Assembly: GCA_963921825.1 (NCBI GenBank)
Contig: OY997592.1
Location: 28,685,730 to 28,749,729, forward strand
Length of the DNA: 64,000 bases
Direction: 5' to 3'
From: Erodium maritimum
Lineage: Eukaryota > Streptophyta > Magnoliopsida > Geraniales > Geraniaceae
Shown: positions 44,753 through 56,730 of the stretch, piece by piece
How positions within the stretch are numbered: the stretch's first letter is position 1
How the letters are laid out: every line of letters begins with the position of its first letter
Notes under the pieces: model-generated
Told to the model about the DNA's origin: nothing
Seen by the model: only the letters and a program-made list of their open reading frames with translations
Database searches by the model: none
Program-made: the position numbers and the translations under genes

Positions 44753-46419
44753 GGGAAAACTACTAATATCTACCCAAAACCATGCTCATTTAACTGATGT
44801 TTACCGTGAAGTTTAAAGTTAACCGATAAATACCCTAAAATTTCAATATCTAACGCAAACCCCCTTCCGTCAGTCAGTTTACTGTTCACTTTTCCCAAAA
44901 TGTCCAAAATGCTCTTTACCTTGTTCATTTTTTATATTCTTTAAATCAAAATTAAATTAAGGTTTTCAAAAAATATATATTTTACAAAAATCATATTTTA
45001 TTTTTTAAAAAATAGTTTTATTTTTAAAAAATCAGTTTTAAAAATTTAAAAATCAATTTTTATTTAAAAAAATCAAATTTGTTTTATAAAATCAATTTTT
45101 ATTTAAATAAATCAATTTTTATTTAAATAAAATCAATTTTTCCTTTATTCTTTATTTTTAATTCCATTTTTCTTACAAAAATCATTTTTATTTTTTATAA
45201 TTAAGATTAATCATGATCTGATTTATTAAATTAAAAAAATCTTTCTAAACCTAATTCTCGTCACATCGTTTCTCTCCTTCTATTCCTTCTCTCTTCTAAA
45301 CAAATCAGCCTTCTCGTCGGTTCATCTTCTTCGCATGAATCAGTTCAAAAGTATCTCCCCTCTTCTTCCCGAGCTCCAGATCTGTGAAAATATGGCGATA
45401 TTCAGACCAACCCAGAGTTCACTGTTGGCGATATTCAGCTGGTGAGGATGAGCGTGATGAACTAGGACACAACATGGTGTTCACTGTTAATTTTATAAAA
45501 ATCTGGCGTTCATATGTTGTCTCATCCCCGGTAAGCCAAACCAAGAGTCCTTCCTCGTTCGCGCCTGTCATCGCGTCGTCGTTCCTCCGTCGTGTGCGTT
45601 GCGGTTTTTTCTTCTTCAGAAGCACAAAATCGTGTGCAGTTGGAGATCTCTATTATAAAAATCTGGTGTTCATCGTGTTCGTGTTCGTTGGAGGGGTTGC
45701 AGATCTCGATCTCGATATCATCTTCTGGGTGCGAATCCTGCGGGCAAGATGAAGAAAACAATTCGGGGATTGGTTGAACGAATTTGGGGAAGTTTTTTTT
45801 GAACAAATTTAGGTTTTAGTTTGCTCTTTTTAATGAAATTGGGGATCTGGCGTTTAAAATTGATGTTCAGGATTTCTATCTTTTTAAAAAAAATTGAAAT
45901 CAAAAGAATTAAAGAACATGATGAAATTCTAAAGAAAAATAAACTAAAACTGAATTAAATAATTAAAGCTGATTTTAAAAATAAAATCTAATTTTCAAAA
46001 TTAAAACTGATTTTTTAAAATAAAAATATGATTTTTTATAAATAAAAAATAATTTTTTATAATAAAACTGAAATATTAAGATAAAAAATGATAATAAAAA
46101 TTAAAAATGATATTTTGAAAATAAAAACTGAATTTTGAAAAATAAATGAATAAAAAAGAATTAAGAAAAATTGAATAAAGTTTTATTTAAAAATAAATCA
46201 GGTTTAGGTTTAGAAGGATAGGGGGTGTAAATTTGGATAATAGTTGAGGGTATTTTGGGTATTTCAGAAAAAAAGGTAACAAAATATGGATGGAAAAGTT
46301 GACGGAAGGTGTTTTGGGTTACTATTGAAACTTTAGAGTAAGTATCAGTTACAAATAAACTTAAGGGTATACATCAGTTAAATGGGCATGGTTTTGGGTA
46401 GGTATTGGTATTTTTTCCC
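44753..46419. mobile_element. MULE-type MITE with long inverted repeats, 1.67 kb
   Basis: Left end GGGAAAACTACTAATATCTA and right end (read inward) GGGAAAAAATACCAATACCT share further blocks CCCAAAACCATG and CATTTAACTGATGT. Both arms extend for about 450 bp through AT-rich sequence. The flanks CTTTCATTA (44744-44752) and CGTTCATTT (46419-46427) agree at 7 of 9 positions, an imperfect 9-bp duplication. A non-repetitive core (45240-45840) lies between the arms. It was inserted into the 3' end of the LINE. Confidence 0.7.
45384..45752 (+). other. Unique core of the MULE-type MITE, possible captured fragment
   Basis: A 122-codon plus-strand frame and overlapping minus frames occupy the core. The plus frame includes two GDIQ/IWR-like segments and ATTTTATAAAAATCTGGCGTT-like DNA repeated at 45491 and 45652. 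No domain is recognised. It has the position of a gene fragment captured by a Pack-MULE, but no parent is visible in the window. Confidence 0.3.
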
Positions 46420-47089
46420 GTTCATTTTACTAAAGAGTAGTACAATGAAAAGCAGAATTCAAGACCAAAATGGCCGATTCTGAGAAAAACATAAATAGTA
46501 AATAAAAACTTGCTTGTCACACAAGATACTAAGCAAAAACACTTAAAAGACCAGCGTAACAAAATATGCAATAGGCATCTTCAAAACAAACACGCATCCT
46601 GACAAGCTTGCCACTCCATAAAGAAACCCCGCATTTCAGCAGGCATGTAGCTCTAAGCAGAAAGAAACTCAATAACTGCAACACATACTTCTCAACTTTG
46701 TTATTAAAAACCAAAGCATTACGGGGCAGCCACAAAAAACCATAGAGCCACATAAGATGATCTCAACCGACTCAAGCGCTCACTCCGAAACCATAAACCC
46801 TCCTCACTAAACAGAAAAACTGAGGTTTCCAAATTGTCAGTAAACCACCAAATTGGCACATTCCAGAGAGGAAAACTTTGTGCTATCAATGTAAAGTCAG
46901 AGAAAGAGGAATAGTCCCAAAAGCTTCCAGTTCCTCATCATCACACACATCTTCATACATGTCGTCCTCGTCCCCTTCCAATTCTAAACGTTCAGGCACT
47001 TCCAGATCCAAATTATTGAACTGATCTATAGCATATTCATCCAACTTCAGAGCTTTGATTCCAACCTGCTTTACATAATCCCAACTTCC

Positions 47090-48530
47090 CTATCTAGCCT
47101 CTGTCTCTTGACTACGAGGACTTGACTGAGGGAGAATCGGTGTCTGATAAATCACTGCAGCCTTCGATTTCTTTTGCCTCTTCACATGTTTCTTTAGAGT
47201 AGAAGAAACTTGCGCTCCACACATTGGATCCGACAAATTTGCAGATGTAGGTTGATTTCTACTAGCGTTGGAATCCTTAGAGGTAGGGGATGAATCTTTA
47301 TCTACTTCCAAACGATATGAAATTGGATTAGAATCCGCTACCTTGAAGTGTGCTTTATCCTCAGAAGGAAGCTGATCATCTTGACTCGCCCAATCCTTCT
47401 CCGAAGGGGTTTCTGGCAAATGAACGGTCGGAAAGCAAGTTTCCGGGACAACATCAATAGTCACATCAGTAGGAAATAAGGGAAAACTAGATGTGCCCAA
47501 CAAAAAAATCATATCCAACAAACTAATTTTGGAGTGCACCAATTTTAATACTTTGTCAAATGAGGCTGACTCAGGATTGGAATCACAAATTTTAAACAAC
47601 ATAGTCCCTAGTGTCTTCCCTATTGACATAACAGATTCCTTAATTCTGCCATGGAAAGGGATGCCCTCCACTTTAACCCATTGAAAGAAACCTCCAACAG
47701 TAACCAAAACACCTGAATTACTCAGCACTTCAAACCAAGGTTTCAACCGGGACCAACAATCTTTCTCTAAAGAGTCTCTGAGAGAAGGATTAATAACAGT
47801 TAGGAGGAAAATGCGATGACCAAAAGAATGAAGGATGATATCCTCCAAGCCTAAAGTCTTGAGAACTCCTTTATATTGAGAAACAGACCAATTATTATGA
47901 GCCATAACTAGAACACCTGAAAGTGCCATCACTCTAAATCCATCCACCGACGAACCACGAGCATTCAATTCTGCCCTTGGTTTTGGAGCCCAAGTCTTCG
48001 ACTCATTATAGAGAGGAACTCGAGGCTTAGACACTCCTGGTCTAGCAAAATCAACCAGTAACTTGTACCCATCTTGCATTGTTCCATGGAACGCCTATAT
48101 AGAAACCTTTGCCAGATCTGTTCTCATTTTCACAAAACCAAAGAATTTTTCGTTCTTATTAGAGCGTTTGCAAACAAAACAATGATCCGCACCAATAGGA
48201 CCTAATAGGTTTTTCAGCCAAGTCTCATTCCTTTTCGGGGGATTATTGCAGACAAATAATTTTCTTCGTCCTTCAGAATCAAGTTGTGAATGCTCGGAAG
48301 AAACAAAGAACTTTTCCTCCTCATGTTTCAAGCCAGAATGAGCTTTTTGTGGTCCCTCAAAAAGATTGATCATAGATGTTACCCTCCCAGACAAAGGCCA
48401 CCTCTCAGTTAAGGAATGATTGGTACCATCTCCAAGTGTTGAGATAATTCTATTCTGAGAGGTATTAAGAGAGCTTCCACTAGGAACTACAACTACAGAC
48501 TGAGGTCTGCCAGAAAAGACTTAAAATTTA
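47090..48530 (-). pseudogene. LINE ORF1 (RRM and DUF4283-like), one in-frame stop plus an N-terminal shift
   Basis: On the minus strand a frame runs from about 48500 through RKLFVCNNPPKRNETWLKNL and FFGFVKMRTDL (an RRM-like fold), hits TAG at 48095-48097, and continues in the same frame as 48079-47090 (329 codons). That part has DGYKLLVDFARP, then MAHNNWSVSQYKGVLKTLGL and WVKVEGIPFHGRIKESV, matching the DUF4283-like part of plant L1 ORF1. A frameshift near 48525 separates it from a likely N-terminus (MKRDGRNGKAPMLEN). ORF1 products bind RNA and accompany the LINE transcript. Confidence 0.75.
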
Positions 48531-48599
48531 CCTGAGAATTCTCTAACATGGGAGCTTTCCCATTTCTCCCATCTCTCTTCATCCTATTCTTCTGTGCGG

Positions 48600-49133
48600 A
48601 TCTCGGAATCCACAATAGTGTGTCCTTCAGCAGCATAGAACAGAAACCACGAAAAAAAACAAGGTGAAAAGATGGGATCGGAATCGAGGATCCGGCAAGG
48701 GAGTCGCCTCACTTCTTCGGGTCTGGTGACAGTGGTGCTGAGTCTTCTCCCGGTCCTCTCTCAGATTCGCGATTGTCTGGAATGGAAGAAAGTGACTGAA
48801 ACGATGGCGACGATAGCGCTGAGTAATCTCCCGATCGTCTCTTAGAATCACACTTGTTTGTAGTGACTGAAACGAGACAGAGAAGACCAGGACTGGCCGG
48901 AGATGGGAAAGTCGCGACGAACTGGGGAAAAGTGGCTGAGACGGCCCGAGAAATTCAAGCAGCTGAGACGGCCCGATCAGAGCTCCAACCCAGAGTTCTA
49001 ATCGTTGAATTCCGACCTCGAATCTACCGGGACCCAGCGATTGTGGATCACCAAAAACTATATCAGCACGCCCCTACTGTTGATTTGAATTTTGTACCTC
49101 TGATGCGCTCCCGAAGACGATGGCACCACGTCG
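48600..49133 (-). other. 5' region of the LINE
   Basis: It lies between the 17-bp duplication and ORF1. On the minus strand it has two related GGGAGATTACTCAGCGCTAT / GGGAGAAGACTCAGCACCAC segments (about 48745 and 48825), a small internal duplication typical of LINE 5' untranslated regions. Short plus-strand frames (48854-49234) show no domain. Confidence 0.45.
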
Positions 49134-49150
49134 AAATAAGAACTGAATTT

Positions 49151-49552
49151 GGTAACTTCAAATGCATCCAAATATCTTTCGAGTTCGAGCAATCGAGACT
49201 GAAATCAAAACCCTTTAACCATTTGAGAAATTGAAATTAAAACAAAAAAAATACCCAACGTTTTGTTCAAATCAATAAAAAAAATACCCAATATTGTAAA
49301 TTTTGAATTAATCAAAGTAAAGTCGACTCCAACCTCAACCTTGTGCGTCGTATAACATAAAGAAGAACCAACGACCGACAAAAACCAACGATCATGACAA
49401 ATCAACGAAGAAGAAAGAGTTTACAAAAAACATCTTCTATGTCTTTACACAATTTCAGTTTTAGTAATAAAAGGCAGAAACGTAATTTACATTTTTAACT
49501 TGACGCCCATCGTGAACTTAACGGGAGTTTGAGTTTTTTGTATTAATAATAA
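49151..49552. other. Intergenic DNA left of the large MULE
   Basis: AT-rich, no coding signal. It ends with the 9-bp duplication taataataa (49544-49552). Its right half (ACTCAAACTCCC read on the minus strand) appears to run on at 63249 with AAAAAACTCAAACTT. Confidence 0.5.
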
Positions 49553-49683
49553 GGGAAAACTCCAAGAAACAACTATGCCCCGACTTTATAGCTCAAAAAA
49601 CAACTATAGACAATTTTATCGTTCAAATCACATCGTCCCCAAAGTTAAATGTCAAAAACCATAATAATTTGTCAAATTTCACA
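49553..49683 (+). repeat. Left terminal inverted repeat of the MULE
   Basis: Starts GGGAAAACTCCAAGAAACAA. It differs from the right copy at about four positions (two near the tip). A weaker match continues inward (GCCCTCAT near 49717 and, inverted, near 63037). Confidence 0.92.
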
Positions 49684-51431
49684 CGGTTCGTTAACGGCGT
49701 TGGTGTAAAGACGAAACTGCCCTCATATTCAGTCATAACTCAAGTGTTGACTGAACACTCTTCTCACTTTCTTCTCAACCTCACGAGTCCGACTCTCCAC
49801 TTCTCTCGCAACCTCTCCACTTCTCTCGTTGTCTTCAGTTCGTGTGCAAGCCTGTTCTTCACCGGAATCAGCGCGAACCAGCCAAGGGAACCTGCAAGAA
49901 GATTGAGGTAAGAAATTCATCTTTGTCGAACCATAGTTGAGCTGTGTTGTTTGGTTAGGGTTTGTGGGGATGTGTATAAATTCGTGTTATTTCTCCGAAA
50001 AGTAGTATGATGGAGGTTAGTGAAGATATGGTTGAACTTTAGAATATAGTTATTGAAGAAGATTTGCATGCTAGGTGTATGTTTACGCGAGGTAGGGTTG
50101 GTGGGTATGATTTGAAAATCATCTTATTTCTCTGAAATTTAGTAAGATGTAGCTTAGTTCACAGAGCTTTGCATGTGGGGTGTGCATTTACTCGAGCTAG
50201 GGTTTGTGGTGAATTGGGGATTTACTCTTGAAATGCTCACGGGCTTTGGGTGAATTGATAAATTGGGGGTTTTGGAGAAATGAAAAATTGGTGCTTAACT
50301 GAGATAGGAAGAGGAAGAGTGGTAGACCTAAGCTGTTGTATTTGTGGATCAGAATTTTTCCCTAAGTGTAATGTAATTTGGGGCTCAACTGTTCTAGTAT
50401 TGCTCAGTTTATAATAGGACATTTATAGGATGTTAGACCTTTATACTAACATGTTAAGTGTTCAACATTAATTTTAGTGAGCAATTTTGATTTTTGTTAT
50501 ATGATAAAAGTATAGGACATATAAGTTTTCAGAAGTTATTTAGTTCAACGAATTAGAGGTATATCGACAATGTTGGATACATAACAAACCTACTGCTGTC
50601 CTAGTGTTGTTCCAAGTAGGTACCTTTAGAAAAATGGTTATCCCTCTAATCAATACCAATGTCACAATCTAACATTTGAACTTGTGTACTATATTTGTTT
50701 GAAAGTATTAAATGTTGTTTACTTATTTATATTTAACTTCTTTAGATGGCGAAGAAGCGAAAAGCAAGTCGAAGTTTAATTGACGAACCATCTGATTATG
50801 AACTCATAGCTGAGGCACAGATGTTCGACGAAGCAATAATTGATGATGAATTAATTAATGTTGAAGAAGATGATTTTGTGGCTGAAGATCTTGGTTACGA
50901 AGGTGGGGACTATGTAGCTGGGGAAGAAATAATAAATGGAAGTGGTGGGTCATCGTCTGAATCTGAGTATGAACCACCATCAGAGGAGGAGGAGGATCCA
51001 CCATCAGAGGAGGAGGAGGATGCACCATCAGCTGCTGCTGTAGAAGAAGACAATGTTGATGCCTACATGGATGACGATCTGGGTTGTGAAGATATGATGG
51101 AAGAAGAGATGATCGATGCTAGGATGTGGGACACTAAGAGTTCGCTGAAAGATATCGAACTGAGACTGGGTGATAGATTCATTAGTGTTGCGTGGTACCG
51201 GGTAGTGCTTCAGAAATACGCTGCGGAGAGAGGATTCAATTACACATATACTAGGAACCAACCTCAAGACGGTATCGGGGTGGTATGTGATAACGATGGG
51301 TATACGTTTTATATTTGGTGTGGTTATGTGAAGCAGGCGAAAATATATGCAATTAAGACTTTCCGACCAGAGCATTGCTGCCAAACTGAGCAAGGAGGTG
51401 ATAACATTACGGCGCATTGTCTAGGATACAG

Positions 51432-51522
51432 GTAATTAATTTTGGGAAAGATTGTAGGTTGATGTACATTGGCAATATGATCTGGCTTGTGTTTAATAGT
51501 CATTAAATTAACTGATGTGCAG
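51432..51522 (+). other. Transposase intron 1 (91 bp)
   Basis: CAG|GTAATTAATT donor and GATGTGCAG|G acceptor. Removing it joins ...GYR to YYDYVIS in frame across a split Arg codon. Confidence 0.85.
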
Positions 51523-52114
51523 GTATTATGATTACGTCATAAGTAAGAAGAAAGTTAATATCGCCCAGTTGAGCAAGGACATTCTGGAAGATCTAGGGTT
51601 AGATTTGGAGGTTGGGAAGTGCTACTGTATCGTAAAAGCAGCTGAACATATTCACAATGAGGATGATGGGCTCCAATATGGGATGCTCGAGAAGTATAGG
51701 GAGTTGGTGATGAGTAGCAACCCAGATTCTAAGTTCACCATATTAACTGCTGACGAAGGTGGTTGTCGGTTCAAGCGACTGTATATTAGATATGGAGCGC
51801 AAAAATCTGGGTTGGTAAGAGGATGTCGCCCGTTCGTAGGACTTGACGGGTGTCACATGAAAGCTTATCATAAAGGAATTGTTTTAGCTGCTGTGGCAAG
51901 TGATCCCAACGATGGGATGTTCCCACTTGCTTTAGCAGTGGTTCAGCAAGAAACCATCGCATCGTGGACATGGTTTATGGATCAGTTTTTCGAGGATTTC
52001 GGAAGTGGCGAGGAGATGGGCTGGGTGTTTAAATCTGACAAGCAGAAGGTAAAATAATTTTTTTTTAACTTTTAAACTTTACAACTTCATTCACAATTCA
52101 TATACTTTGGTATA

Positions 52115-52430
52115 AAACTGGTTCAGTTCATATGTTAGAAAATGACTTAGGATCATATGTTAGAAAACTATTGACGATCATATGTTAGAAAACTATTTAG
52201 GATCATATGTTAGAAAAGTAGTTCAGTTCATATGTTATAAATCATCTTAGGTTCAAATGTTAGAAAATTAGTTAGGTTCAAATGTTAGAAAACTAGTTCA
52301 GTTCATATGTTAGAAAACTATTTAGGAGAGTGTTAGAAATGTAGTTAGGTTCCTATGTAAGAAAAGCACTGAGGTTGATATGTTAATTCATGTTGTGAGG
52401 TTCCTATGTTAGAAAATGACTTAGCTTCAT
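52115..52430 (+). repeat. Intronic minisatellite, ~25-31-bp unit, about 10 copies
   Basis: TTCATATGTTAGAAAA and variants (GATCATATGTTAGAAAAC, TTCAAATGTTAGAAAAC) recur irregularly. A single related unit sits at about 60010-60030 in the last transposase intron. Confidence 0.85.
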
Positions 52431-53569
52431 TAGGATGTAATGTAATTTTGTTGTTTCGTAAATAAGAGATTATACTTCATCTTTGGTAATTAATTTTCTG
52501 ATTGTGTTTCCCACCACAATTGAAGTGTTTTCATATCAACCACATTATGCTTTTCTTCATACTTTCTCTTACTTATCAGAAAAATAACTCCAATTGAAAG
52601 ACATAATGTGTCACGCCCCAATTTCAGTAAACCAAAATCAGGACGTGAACCTTTAAACAGTAAAACATTTTGAACCCTTTTTCATTAAAACACTTTAAAA
52701 AACACCATTTGTTCAACAAAATAATATTTACAACTTAAATCACGTCCCAACAATTGGACAAAAGTATGGTATCCGTCGCTAGATTCAAATAAACCCAGAA
52801 TCCCGCTCCTAGCTCTTGAAGCTTCAGAAACTCACCTAGTCCAACCTGCGACCGGTACCTGTAGGAAAAGCAGCTAGGTGTGAGCGTTCGCTCACCACCA
52901 CGGATAACAGACTGACTACGGCATAATTAGCAGTTGATGCCAGTAACACCAACAACCAACTCAACCCCGGTAATCACTATCCCCAAACTCAAGTAACCCG
53001 ACCGACACCCACACACTGATACTTTCCTCAGCCGACTCAACACTCGGACACGTAAGGTAGACCCGACACAACGATCGACGACCTCCTCCAAAGACAAGAC
53101 AGACCACCACGCAACACCCAAGATCACAAAGGACCGCACACCAAACAAGATCACAAAGGATCGCACTCCTGTCAGCTGCTCAGTGCCGGTTGCTAACCGG
53201 CTGGGCTCGAGCGTTCCCCACGCGCTTTGCCGATCCCTGTCAGGCTCCAGGCGGTCGACCTGTTGGCGATAAACCGAGCTACTTTCCCGATAGCTAGTCG
53301 GAAGAGGAGCTGCCCTTTCCATCGCCTAAAAATGCTCACAACCTTCCGAGACTCGAACTCGATCAGGCTAGCCAAAGAACGCTCGCAACCTTCCGAGACT
53401 CGAACTCGGTCAGGCCAGCCAAAGAACGCTCGCAACTTACCGATCCCTGTCAGGTAAGCCAGCCAAATTCCACACCACTTCCCGACACGAAGTCGGGTCA
53501 CTAACCTCGGGCAAACACAATCACAATCACAAGAAAAGTTCAACAAACAGCAACAAGACCGGTTCAACA

Positions 53570-54120
53570 CTCCACAGGCACTCATGGTCACCCAAGACAC
53601 CAACGGTAAAACACGGACTCAACAACCCCACGGGCACTCACGGCCTCTCAAGACACACCAACCATAACTCAAGGGCTCAACAACCCCACGGGCACTCACG
53701 GCCTCCCAAGACACACCAACCATAACTCACGGGCTCAACAACCCCACAGGCACTCATGGCCACCCAAGATACACCGACAGTAATTCACGGGCTCAACAAC
53801 CCCACGGGCACTCACGGCCACCCAAGACACACCAACAGTGACTCACGGGCTCAACAACCCCACAGGCACTCATGGCCTCCCAAGACACACCAACAGTAAA
53901 GACACGGGTTCAACAACCACACGGGCACTCACGGCCACCCAAGACACACCAACAGTAAAGACACGGGTTCAACAACCCCACGGGCACTCATGGACACCCA
54001 AGACACACCAACAGTAAAGACACGGGTTCAACAACCCCACGGGCACTCATGGCCACCCAAGACATACCAACAGTAAAGACACGGGTTCAACAACCCCACG
54101 GGCACTCATGGCCACCCAAG
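53570..54120. repeat. Minisatellite, ~59-bp unit, about 9-10 copies
   Basis: Repeats of GGCACTCATGGCCACCCAAG, ACACACCAACAGTAA and ACGGGTTCAACAACCCCAC. The last four units are nearly identical, which suggests recent expansion. The same unit is present in about four copies in copy B (21000-21235). Confidence 0.85.
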
Positions 54121-55073
54121 AAACAAATTTCACAATCAACCTCCGGCATAACCAATGCCTCCAACAGTCCTAATATCAACAGTTTCACAATCAACCTCCG
54201 GGCATGGTCATATGCCTCCAGTACTCCTAATATCGATAAGTTCACAATCAACCTCCGGGCATGGTCATATGCGTCCAGTAATTCTAATATCGCTAAGTTC
54301 TCTGCTCCTACGACACTACTAAGTGTCACATGCATTTCCAATCTTCGATAACCTACTTAAGCCACGACACCCCAAGTGTAACATGCATTTCTAATATTCG
54401 ATAAAATACTTAACCCACGACACCCAAGTGTCACATGCAATTCTACTGTTAACTTTCCCTAGTCAGGGCCGAGATCCGGCTACTTTTCCCTACCTCGTGC
54501 GTGTTCTCCAAAAGCCAACCAACGAGCTCCGGTGTGATCTCAGTCACTCACCCAGCTTTCCCTTGCCTCGGTCCGCGGCACGATCTAAAAGAACACAATT
54601 TTAAACGCTTTTAAGCTTGCAGGCATAATGCTGAATTTTAATAAACCTGACGCCCAAAAGTAACCCCGGCAATGTCGATCACTCCCAAACTCCCCAATTA
54701 CTCGACATTGGCGATATTGGACCCGTAAAGGCCCGATTCGCCCGACCTGGTGAATCTGCCTGGGTTTTGGAAATGCCCTTCCGGGGCTCCAAAAATTCCC
54801 GTTTTCGTTTCTACGGTCTTAGAATAATTCAAGGGTCCCAATGCACTTGACAGAATCGAATTCCGACTTCCGAGTCAATTAATTGACGTTTAAAGTTTCT
54901 AAACCCGATAAATACAATTTTTCCAATTTAATTCCAAATTTCGATTCGGTTAAGGATAAATGATCCGGGGAACGTTCTAAACCACCCGAACACTAAACCC
55001 GACAACCCGAGCATGTGGGCCCCACCCGGCCCACCTTGGCCGTGGGTCCTAGGGCTCAAATTGGGGCCCGGCC

Positions 55074-56730
55074 TGTTAGTCTTAGTGCCCGTAGTTCAAT
55101 CCTAAATGTCCAAATGTATATATCATCGTTAGCAATAAAATTAAAGCGGCTTTATATTACTTATGTATTGGAGTAATATATCGATGTGTGCTCTGATCTA
55201 TGCCCACCATGCGAATAGAACCTTAGATCGAGATAGATCACACTCGATGGGTCCCTAGTCAACAAAGCTTTACTAGAAGCGACTAGTATGAAAGATGGCT
55301 CTTTATAGCTTACGTTCTGTTAGTCATTGGAATGGGATTCCGGAGTCTGATCATAAATATCATGTGGGACATGATATTGGATGACCCGACATGAATATGT
55401 GCCATAGATCAAGTCATGAACATATTCATTGTCGTAGATTGTCATGTATCCTTAGACCAAGGAGTCTTTGTGATTTCTATGCAGTAAACAACTGAGTTTG
55501 ACCTGAGCCTAACGTTGTCCGTAACAGGGCTTCCATAACGGCCAGGATTGGCTTGGGGACGGACTACATGAGTGACACGAAAGACGGCTAAAGGATTTAC
55601 CCCTCATACTACTGTATGGGAAATATATCGGTTCTCGGCCGCTTGATCGAGAGTGACTGAAAGAATAGCATGGCCATGCACATGATATTGGGTATCATAT
55701 ATTCAGTCATCTCACATACCAAGGAACAATGATTGAGAATAATAAGGATGACGGCTCTATGCCTTATCTCAATCAGGATATCGAGATAAAAAGGATAATG
55801 ACAGGGACGACGGAAAGGTTAGAATCGACAGGGTCGATTCGTTATGCAGTGTCAGGCATGACTAAAGTCTCGTTAGTTGCCACTTAAATAGGATCAAGTA
55901 AAATGGGATTTTACGTTGATCTATTGACATGCATAAACCTAAGGGTCACACCGGAGGGTGAAACTCATTGACACATTTATGGAGAATGGCCAAAAGGGAG
56001 TTGTCTCGGGACATGACCAAAACTGGGTTTTGGGTCATGTGCCCGTAAGTGAATAGGACTTACGGATCGTGTTGGATAATGTTGGACATTTCCGGTATGG
56101 AAGGCTTGGAGGCGATGAGCGAATCACGGGACCTCGTTGGAAATGGCCACGGGCCATGTTCCAAGAGGCCCATGAAAGACCCATGCAACCAAGGCCATTG
56201 GAACTAATTAATCAAGTCTTGATTAATTAGTACTATGTAAGCAAGACAAGGATTAAGGTGTTGGTGATTCACCACCTAACCCAATCTTGTCTTGCCATAC
56301 TTTGTCCTATTTACACCTTACTTGACAACATACTTGTCCCATGCCTTTAATTGGACAAGTATGGGTTTTGTTATGTTTAAGTCATCTTTTTTCAACATAA
56401 CAAACACAAGACAAGAATAGGAAACACAACTTCTCTCCCCCTTTCCTTGCAATTTCGGGTTTGGCAAGTTCCCACCTCCATTTTTGTGTTCTTGAATCCT
56501 CAAAGAGAAGAACTACGTGGCTTTGATTCCCATGTGGATACGTAGGCGTCTTGGAGACTCAAGCCAATCATTCGTTAACCGGTGTTCTTGTTTTGGTAAG
56601 AACTAGTGCTGAATTTTTCTCTTGTGAATCCATTCTTTGTTAGTTGTTTCATGGTTTTAATCGTCTCTTGGTTTTCATTGATTTTCCGCTGCGAGTTGGT
56701 TCATCTCCGACCTTACCTCGAGACCCAACA
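55074..56730 (+). mobile_element. Copia solo LTR nested in family X copy D, 1657 bp
   Basis: It begins TGTTAGTCTTAGTGCCC and ends GAGACCCAACA, the full copia LTR. The flanks CGGCC and CAACC agree at only 3 of 5 positions, so the target duplication is decayed or absent. It is third-level nesting: host, MULE, copy D, LTR. A ~15-bp deletion lies near 56065 relative to other LTRs (GAGACAAGGCTTGGAGTC missing). Confidence 0.85.

Larger units (their letters stand above)
44718..49133 (-). mobile_element. LINE with ORF1 but almost no ORF2, minus
   Basis: A 17-bp target duplication AAATAAGAACTGAATTT (44701-44717 and 49134-49150) encloses it. On the minus strand: 5' region from 49133, ORF1 (48530-47090), a short acidic continuation (47089-46900), a small remnant that may be the end of ORF2 (46753-46529), the 3' end (CCCCTCGTTTATC) and an A-rich tail at 44718-44726. 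A MULE-type MITE lies at 44753-46419. Endonuclease and RT are absent. Confidence 0.82.
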
